A stretch of DNA of 64,000 nt from Gordius sp. MW1 (Eukaryota > Nematomorpha > Gordioida > Gordea > Gordiidae): positions 26,081,901 through 26,145,900 of the forward strand of contig OZ038527.1 in the NCBI GenBank assembly GCA_964036665.1. Direction: 5' to 3'. The notes under the pieces were generated by a model. That model had not been told where the DNA came from. It was given only the letters and a program-made list of their open reading frames with translations, and made no database searches. The stretch's first letter is position 1. Each line of letters begins with the position of its first letter. The position numbers were made by a program, and so were the translations under genes. Positions 37,170 through 64,000 of this stretch are shown here, piece after piece.

Positions 37170-37300
37170 AGTGTTGTAAAAACGGCTAGGTTTTGTTTGG
37201 TCGACCTTTGGCTTGGGCTGTTTTTTTCTTAGTCGACCTTTCGGCTTAGTCGAAATTTGAAAAACAGACTAGAGTCGAACCCAGCCGTTTTGACAACACT
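37170..37300. mobile_element. M2 MITE
   Basis: Starts AGTGTTGTAAAAACGGCTAG, ends CCAGCCGTTTTGACAACACT, with GTTTGGTCGACC inside the left end. 131 bp. Confidence 0.78.
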
Positions 37301-38705
37301 ATTCATACCTATAAAAACTTTGACATATTAACCGCGTGTTTCAATCCGTTAGAATGAGAATGCGCTAGTATCGTGATGTGTGAAATTAATACACATTAAA
37401 AATATATCTGAACGTTTATTTATATATATGTGTATTTGAAAAATATATTTTTTGTTATACATAAAATTACCAAAAAATTAATCAATATCTCACTCACCCC
37501 CTATATTAATAAAATATAATCATGTCTTATTCATAAAATTTATATTTAATATATCTGTAAATAAATTATTACGAAATTCTATTAAAATCGTAAAAAAATC
37601 AACATGGAAAACGGAAGTTGAATTAGGCTGGCTATCTTGAAAATGATTTTTCCAAATTTTTAACAACACTATATTTAAATTCAAAAATAAAACTGATTGC
37701 TTCCACGCTGGTAGAAATAGTTGCAAATGCTGCTCCTTTAATTATGACACTAAAAATTCCACCAAATTAATTTTAACTTTATCGGTGAAATCTCAAAGTG
37801 CCATTACTAAGAAGTCAGCTGATTTCCGGCAAAAGTTCACCATTATTGAGGGGGAAAAACACCTAAATAACATCACTACACCCATCTATATAGTATTTTA
37901 TTTTAGAAGAGCAAAAAACATACCTGATAATCTAAAAGTTCCGAATCAAAGGCTCCAATAAATTTATGAAATTTATGACACTATCTCACGTTATTGACCG
38001 AAAAAAATGTATGGACAAAATTAAACCTAGCAAACAGAAATTAGCTACAACATAAGTATATATATATAGTGTCGGGGGGGGGGGTAGATGATTCCCTAAT
38101 TCCCTTTTAAACTCCATTTAAATCACATCATAATCCTCTAATTATCCTTTTCAACATAGTTCCAGCAGAACTCATAATATGCTATTCCAGGTAAACACAG
38201 GATTATATGTGACCAGAATAATCTCTATCTCTCTTGCAATTGAGTAGATTTGCATTGTACACAATGAAGTTTTTCATTCATTCCACCACGTCTAATTCTC
38301 TTGCATAAGTATTAAGTTTTTTACTCACGTAAGTCCTCAATAGAAACCCATTGTCTGTTTTACGGAAACATAGGGGGGGGGGGTTACTTTACCCTATATA
38401 AGTTATTTGCCTCTCCCCCACCCCCCACTTGCCCATCTAGGATTTAGTGATACCCCTCTTTAATTAAAGTCTTTGTAAACTTAAAGGAGCATGACACTAA
38501 TTCGTTAGTCTTCTTTTTATCTCGGGCTTTGGTATAAAGCTTAATGATACATGTCACGTAAACATAGGTTGAGGATTTGGATTCAATGGGAATACCTATT
38601 GTTGTCATTTTGTCACGATTTTGATACAAAATTAGTTTCATAAAAAGCACGGGCGTTTTGGATGCCTTATTAATAAGGGGGGAAGGAGGGGGGGGGGGGG
38701 GTTGG
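37301..38705. other. Intergenic sequence, no gene seen
   Basis: Three long G runs (about 38075, 38373, 38690) stand out. Those at 38373 and 38400 (C-rich CCCCACCCCCC) may be the two sides of a worn MITE, but no inverted ends are readable. Confidence 0.4.
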
Positions 38706-38713
38706 AGTCTATA

Positions 38714-39737
38714 TAGAGAACTGCAAACTTTTTTCAACCCGAAGTTTTTTAACCCGAACCCGAAAGTATTTTAAATTTTTCAACTTGAACCCGACCCGAA
38801 AGCATTTCAAAATTTTTGACCTGAACCCGACCCGGCCCGAAAGCTTTTAAATAAATTTAACCGAATCCCTTCCGAACGTGTTTTGGCATCCAACGCGAGA
38901 GTAAGAAAATTGTGGTGTGCATGGGCGTAGCCTAGGGGTGACAGGGATGGGCGGCTGTCCCCCTCTAAATCTAAAAAATCGTAGATATTTTATCAAATTA
39001 TGGCTAAAATTTAAAAAATAGTTATTTTGCCACTCCCTTAATCATTATTGCCCCTCTCTAATTTCAATCCTGGCCACGCCCATGACCATGAGGGTGTTTA
39101 AAATTTAATTGACAAATTAAAGTGCGATTTATGAAACTAATTGATACCACAGATTTTGAGTACTAAATTTATTTGAATGATTTATTATCGAGATATATAA
39201 ATATGATAGCATCTACTATATCGGGTCGCATTTAATTTGAAATATATAGTTTTGCAAATGAATCTTTTTAATAAATTTAAACTTACTTTTATTTGTTTTA
39301 TGAATATATATTTATGTAGTTTAAATTAAAAATGAACTACCACCACTTTAATACAATTCAAAAATATTATTTTGTTGATGTATTTTATCTTTCGCGAGTC
39401 AATTTTTAAATTTGCGTCCAAATTAAAACAATCAGATTTAAAAAAACCAAAGGAATTTAATTAACTCAATAAATAATCTTCAATTAAACATTTCAATATT
39501 AATTAAAAAATATTATACATAATAGCATGCATTTAAAAGGTAGGTCCCGTGTATTTTACAATGTAAAATTCATAACCTTTGACCCGACACTTTAAATCCA
39601 ACCCGACTCAACCCGAAAGCATATTAAAATCTTCAACCCGAACCCGACCCGAAAGCATTTTAAAATTTTCAACCCGAACCCGACCCGATGTCGGGTCCTT
39701 TCCGGGTCGGGTTTCGGGTCACCCGTGCAGTTCTCTA
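38714..39737. mobile_element. hAT-type non-autonomous element with CCCGAA-rich ends
   Basis: Ends TAGAGAACTGCA (38714-38725) and TGCAGTTCTCTA (39726-39737), perfect inverted repeats differing at one base from those of the 408-6429 element. Flanks AGTCTATA (38706-38713) and AGTCCATA (39738-39745) match at 7 of 8. Subterminal zones consist of AACCCGAACCCGACCCGAAAGC repeats on the left (38740-38870) and right (39590-39720). An M1 MITE is nested at 38920-39084. No transposase seen. Confidence 0.83.
38920..39084. mobile_element. M1 MITE nested in a hAT-type element
   Basis: Starts CATGGGCGTAGCCTAGG, ends CTGGCCACGCCCATG. It interrupts the interior just inside the left CCCGAA zone. Confidence 0.75.
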
Positions 39738-39959
39738 AGTCCATATAGTTTAATTGCAAATTTGGCTTAAAAGTCCTCTTTATTATTCTCATCCCTTTGA
39801 CAAATTCTTTTGAAATATAGCCTCCGGTTATTGGACTTAGTTAATTCAAAAAATGATAATTTTGTCAGAAAAGTTGTAAAATAACGGTTTTATGAAAACC
39901 ACTTAAGAAGTAATATTTTTATTTGAACATCATTTCAAGAATATAGCAGTGTCGCTAAG

Positions 39960-40090
39960 CATAGGCGTAGCCAGGGGGTGTCAGGGCGGCTGCCCCCCCC
40001 CCTAAAAATCCTCAAATTCTTCAAAATTCAATATAATTATGACTAAAATTACCAAAAATTATCATATTTTCCCTCTTGGCTTACAATAAA
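39960..40090. mobile_element. M1 MITE, right end worn
   Basis: Starts CATAGGCGTAGCCAGGGGG, contains GGCTGCCCCCCCC and the usual AAATTCTTCAAAATTCAATA stretch; the right end is reduced to CTCTTGGCTTAC. Confidence 0.55.
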
Positions 40091-40381
40091 AGAGAGACCC
40101 TTTTTGACCCAGGCTGAAAGAAAGCATGGTAGATATATCTAAATTTGAAAAACATTTTTCATGGGTTCTTTGTTTTTATTATAAAATTATCATTTGAAAC
40201 TCATAAACAAATTATTTGAAATCATCCTATTTCTAATAGAAATCGTTATTAATGAATGTTTTACGTGAGAAAAATGCCGCCGTTTAGCCTCTTTTATTTA
40301 ATGACCATTTGCTATCAGTATATTTTCCACGAATTTAATTTAAAATTACAAAAAAGATGCCAAAAAAGTTAATTATATTTT

Positions 40382-42141
40382 TAATTGCTATGCAATTTAT
40401 GGGCTCGTTTTTTGTTGTCCGTCCGTCCGTTGTCTGTCCGTTACCCTCCCTATCTATTTGTATTGGGTATATTAGGTTATCGCTTTTTTAAATTAATGCA
40501 TGAGAAAGAGGTGCCCCACCCCTCATCTCTATCTCCCTCGCTGTGTTATTTTTTAAATGAATGCATAAGAGGTGCCCCACCCCTCATCTCTATCTCCCTC
40601 GGTGTGTTATATTATATATAAGATTTGTTAAATTATCTATTATATAATAAACATAGATAAAAGTTGTTTACTTTTAATGCTATGCAATTTAACTAGTTAT
40701 ATAATAAACATAAATAAAAGTTGTTTACTTTTTAATTGCTATGCAATTTAACTAGTTTTGGGGTTAGAATCCCGTAGTTTTTTTGACTCTTATGATTGTT
40801 CTTGTTACTATCATTGATAATAAGAATTTTTGGCCGTCCGCTGGCTGCTGACGAATGAAAAAATGACCATTTGCCAAAATGTGAATCGAAATTATTTTTT
40901 TCGTTTTTTTTTGACTATTATGATTGTTCCTGTTTCTACCATTGCTATTATGACTTTTTGGCCGTCCGCTGGCTGCTGACCAATGTTATATAATAGACAT
41001 AAATAAAAGTTGTTTACTTTTAATTGCTATGCAATTTAACTAGTTTTTGGGTTAGAATCCAGGAGTTTTTTTTTACTCTTATGATTGTTCTTGTTACTAT
41101 CATTGATAATAAGACTTTTTGGCCGTCCGTTGGCTGCTGACCAATGAAAAAAATGACCATTGGCCAAAATGTGAATCCGAGTTTATTTTTTCGTTTTTTT
41201 TTACTATTATGATTGTTCCTGTTACTACCATTGCTATTATGACTTTTTGGCCGTCCGCTGGCTCCTGACCGATGGAAAAAATGACCATTGGCCAAAATGT
41301 GAATCGAAATTATTTTTTTCGTTTTTTTTTTACTATTATGATTGTTCCTGTTCCTACCATTGCTATTATGACTTTTTGGCCGTCCGCTGGCTGCTGACCA
41401 ATGGAATAAAATGACCATTGGCCAAAATGTGATTCGAAAACTTTTTTTTCGTTTTTTTTTGACTATTATGAATTTATATCCACTTTTACCGTGTCCTGGC
41501 TGCTGACCAATGGAAAAAATGACCATTGGCCAAAATGTGATTCGAAAATTTTTTTTTCGTTTTTTTTACTCTTATGAATTTATATCCACTTTTACCGTGT
41601 GCTGGCTGACCAATGGAAAAAAATGACCATTGGCCAAAGTGAGCATCAAAATTTTTTTTCCGTTTTTTTTTGCTATCATTGACTTATAGAGTATCTGTTA
41701 GTACTGACCAATAGAGAAAAAGTGACCATTGGCCAAATTTTTGATTTTTTTAATTAAAAATTGTTCAAATTCAACAAAAAATTTCTCCCAACAATTCTGC
41801 AAATTCTTAACATTGTGTTGTTTTATAATATAATGTTTGTTAGACCCATAATCACTAAAGGCCATAAAAACTAATGTAATACGCAACTAGATGCAAACAC
41901 TAAATCTAACCCTAACCCTTGCCTATATTACATTTTGCCTATAATGGAAAATTTGTATAAATAATTAATTAATCATTAGGCATTTAATACCCCCCCTATA
42001 GGCATTCTCGCCCCTTCCCACCTTTCTCGCCCATAAATTGCATAGCAAATATGATACATTTATACGAAGTACAGATGAGTCGTCCCCCCTTCCCCTCTTC
42101 CCTTCCCTTCTCCCCCTTCCCACGAGGGCCGAAGGCCCGAG
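40382..42141 (+). mobile_element. Family C composite repeat, copy C
   Basis: Head TAATTGCTATGCAATTTATGGG-CTCG with GTCCGTCCGTCCG. GTGCCCCACCCCTCATCTC occurs twice. The core (about 40790-41740) has about eight units. A block carrying AATTGCTATGCAATTTAAC and AGTTTTTGGGTTAGAATCC has been duplicated into the core (about 40985-41070), giving a higher-order repeat. The tail ends in hairpin GGGCC-GAA-GGCCC then GAGTTTT. No own ORF. Confidence 0.8.
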
Positions 42142-42719
42142 TTTTAATTGCTTATCAAAAATATATATAAAACAGAACCCAACTTACGAATATAAAATAA
42201 GAACTGTAAGTGATGATAATAAACATTAACCAATAGTAGTAATCTGCCAACGATCGGTGATATTACCATAATAAATTTATTAAATTTTATCATAAAAGAT
42301 AATAAAATTTGATCTCATCTTCTTAACCTTAGTTATTTTTTAAGCTTTCTTCTTTGTTTATACCATTTAAACACATTTAGAAACCAACAAAAATTGCTGG
42401 AAAAATGGTCATTGCTTCGGCTAAAAATCAATTATATTGATAAATTTTATTAGATATTTTAAAATGTTTGATGAGCTCAATTCCAACGCAAAATAATAAA
42501 TTGTTTTGAAAACACAAACGCTCACATAATTTATTTTACGCATAAACATTTGTATAAATATAATTTTAAATTATATCACTAAAAAATAAATGGATTTTGT
42601 GATGGGTGTTTATCTATATATAAATGTCATAAACATATATATTGAATGTAAGGGGGTAGGCGTAGAGGCGAATTTTTTTGACATCACGCTATAAAACTAA
42701 CTCATGTGACATGTAAAAG

Positions 42720-42867
42720 ATAAGGGAGTTGCCAGGGGTGGCAGGGAGGGGCAGCTGCCCCCTCTAAATCCAAAAATTATTCAAAAATTTAATAGAAATT
42801 ATGGCTAAAATAACTAAAAATTATCATTTTGCCCCCCCCCCTAAATTCAATCCTGGCTACGCCCATG
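42720..42867. mobile_element. M1 MITE, left end worn
   Basis: Left AAGGGAGTTGCCAGGGGTGG, right CTGGCTACGCCCATG, C run at 42832-42841. Confidence 0.65.
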
Positions 42868-42873
42868 TGAAGC

Positions 42874-43076
42874 TATTGTTGCCAAAACGGCTGGATTTTG
42901 CTTGGTCGACCTTTGGTGTTAGTCGACTAAATTTAGAAAAAACAAAGGATTTATGGTCTGCTTTTCTTAGTCGACCTCTAGGCTTAGTAAAAATTTGAAA
43001 AACGACCCGAGTCGACGGTTTGTGTTAGTTGAACCATAGGTCGACCAAACATAACCCAGCCGTTTTATCCACACTA
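42874..43076. mobile_element. M2 MITE
   Basis: Left TTGTTGCCAAAACGGCTGGA-TTTTGCTTGGTCGACC, right GGTCGACCAAACATAACCCA-GCCGTTTTATCCACACTA. It lies seven bases from the preceding M1 copy. Confidence 0.72.
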
Positions 43077-43534
43077 TGTGCAGCCTTCTTCTATAATTAA
43101 AGCTCCTCAATCTATGTTAAATTAAAAGACTAACAAAATCACAAAATTGAATCGGATATTATATAAATAATAAAATTAATAAAATAACTTAACTTCGAGA
43201 AATCTAATAATATTATAGCTAGTGCGGTAAATAAAAATTAAAAAAATTCAACCACTTTGCCTACCCCTACAGCGCCTGTTTCTATGAAACCAGTGTATAA
43301 TAAATGAATGAGAGGGATATTATAAATATAACATTTAGCGTAATTATTTGTGTGTGGATGTGTATGTAATGTATGTAAATAAGTAATTGTGCAGCTCTGA
43401 GACGATAGATAACGTAATGTAGATGTTTATTTCATTTTCCACCAATTTTTATGCTTGATACCCCATTGCCTATATAAAACAAATTAAAGCATTAGATAAT
43501 TAAATATACATTTATAATCAGTCTGGCACAACAA

Positions 43535-43742
43535 CAATAATGGATATTGGGGTCGGGCGAGTCGAAATAATTAAAGCCAACCAGCGGTCATAAGCTAGTC
43601 TATTTGCAAAAACGAATTAAAAGTTTTTTACAGAACCATAAGTCCACAGCCACAAAAAATCTCCACGGCGGGTATGCAAAAATTACATGTTGGACAACGG
43701 ACGGACAACCAAAAGCGAGCCCATAATTTGCATAGCACTTAA
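43535..43742 (-). mobile_element. Family C second-body fragment
   Basis: Right end AACCAAAAGCGAGCCCATAA then TTTGCATAGCA, the complement of the family C head. Inward are GGACAACGGACGG, AAAATTACATGTTGGACAAC, CAGAACCATAAGTCCACAGC and CCAACCAGCGGTCATAAGC. The same body occurs at about 28600, 47040 and 62520. Confidence 0.65.
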
Positions 43743-43887
43743 TAGTGTACAACAAATGGCTAGGTCTCTCTTGATGTCAAAGAGCATGGTGACGGTCACG
43801 ATTATTATACTTTTTGTTGGTTAAAAAGATTATTTTTGTGATAGTGAAAGTTACGGATATAAGGGCAATTCAAAAAAGGCATATTGG

Positions 43888-63018
<19,131 letters not shown>

Positions 63019-64000
63019 AGATTGGTCGAACGGAGGGGAAATCTGATTGGTTGAGTGAGATGTATAAATTTTAATAAGTACGAGTCGTCATCATCATAAT
63101 TCATAGTATAAAATTGACATTTATCCCGAAAATAATTTAAAATTTCAAAAAATTTTATAACAAATATCTATGTCACATTTTAAAAATAAAATTAAACAAA
63201 AATATGGTTTACTAATTTTTTTGATCAACTAAATAATATTTTAAATCGCTATTTATACTCAACAGCCAGCTGGTTTGCGATAAAAATGCACGCAAACAAA
63301 CTTGTTCATCAATGGTTTTTCGATATAAAACACAGAAAATTGCATGGTTTAAAATTAATAAATATTTAAATAATTGCCCAACTTTAAAAAATAAAAAATG
63401 TAGTAAATTTGGATGTAATAAAATCGAGCGCTAACTTTATTCGCGGGATGCATGTCTCTATTCAGACCAAAATAGTTGGAACTGGATAATACGTCGAGGA
63501 GATAATATATAATAATAACAATGGTGGAATCCAACAAAAAAATATATATTATTATCTTTTCAAGGTTACCAAAAAACTGAGGTGTTGATCAATAATTTCT
63601 CTACAAAGTGGCCCTCTACCCCCTTCCCACCCCTGACTCCCCGCCCGATGCTTAATTCAGTTAAGCTCGTGAAGGCGATTCGTATAAAACCAAATTAAAT
63701 TCATAAAATATAGTTACAAATAAAAAATTTCAAACAAAATATCTAGTTTTTTAAAGCGGAAAATTATATTTTTAAAAAAAAGGGGGCCTATTCGACTTTT
63801 GAGAAATGGCTACCTTGGTGGGGGGGGGGGGGGAGGCTTAGGGGGGATGAATCCAAAAATCAATAAAATTGCTTTCACCTATATTGAGGTAAATGGTTTT
63901 CAACACTAGATTTTTAAAGAAGAGTAATTATATAAAAAAAAGGCAATTTTATTTTATTGTCATATCTACAATTGTGAATATACACATATATTATCCATTG
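63019..64000. other. Upstream flank of AMP deaminase; no further gene seen
   Basis: The coding frame of exon 1 stays open upstream for several tens of bases, so 5' UTR or more coding sequence begins here. A 14-nt G run at about 63819-63833 resembles worn M1 copies. No promoter element can be assigned by eye. Confidence 0.4.

Overview
This window is animal nuclear DNA, not bacterial. It is strongly AT-rich, has GT-AG introns, a Pol III type nuclear tRNA gene, and a dense, nested load of transposable elements. Protein similarity recalled from memory points to an invertebrate, possibly an arthropod; I cannot name the species. Two host protein genes could be rebuilt exon by exon from the sequence, both on the minus strand.

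Host genes. (1) A stargazin/claudin-like voltage-gated calcium channel gamma subunit, 4 coding exons between 21228 and 13837 (244 residues; every junction is phase-consistent). (2) AMP deaminase, 16 coding exons between 63018 and 43888 (863 residues; all 15 junctions have matching phase and GT-AG ends). The metal-binding and catalytic motifs are present. (3) A tRNA-Ser(GCT) gene at 33017-33098 on the plus strand.

Region by region. 1-7.5 kb is a stack of insertions. A decayed RTE-type LINE was split by a 6-kb hAT-type element (408-6429, 8-bp target duplication). That element was in turn invaded by a 1.4-kb inverted-repeat element (441-1855, 5-bp duplication) and by a decayed LINE with a restriction-like endonuclease. 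8106-10283 is an uninterrupted tetranucleotide tract of about 544 copies. 10.3-13 kb holds fragments of repeats and a truncated LINE end. 13.8-21.2 kb is the calcium-channel subunit gene with a 5.8-kb first intron full of MITEs. 21-43 kb has no recognised protein gene and is a mosaic of MITEs, two large composite repeats with tandem cores, a GGGGAGACCGGG-ended element, a second hAT-type element with CCCGAA-rich ends, and the tRNA gene. 43.9-63 kb is the AMP deaminase gene. Its 9.4-kb first intron carries a third, inverted composite repeat and a LINE with an intact 936-codon ORF and a 45-nt poly(A) tail, in the same orientation as the host gene.

Repeat families defined here. Family M1 has CATGGGCGTAGCC ends and about 17 copies, several with 8-bp target duplications and many with expanded G runs. 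Family M2 has AGTGTTGTAAAAACGGC ends and internal GTCGAC motifs, about 9 copies. Family M3 has CATAGACTAGATAG ends, one copy with a perfect 8-bp duplication. Family C is a composite repeat with a shared TGCTATGCAATTTATGGG head, a core of 105-130 bp hairpin-containing tandem units and a GC hairpin tail. Family C is the best candidate for a little-described mobile system in this window; its architecture resembles non-autonomous Helentron/pearl-type elements, but that assignment is inference.
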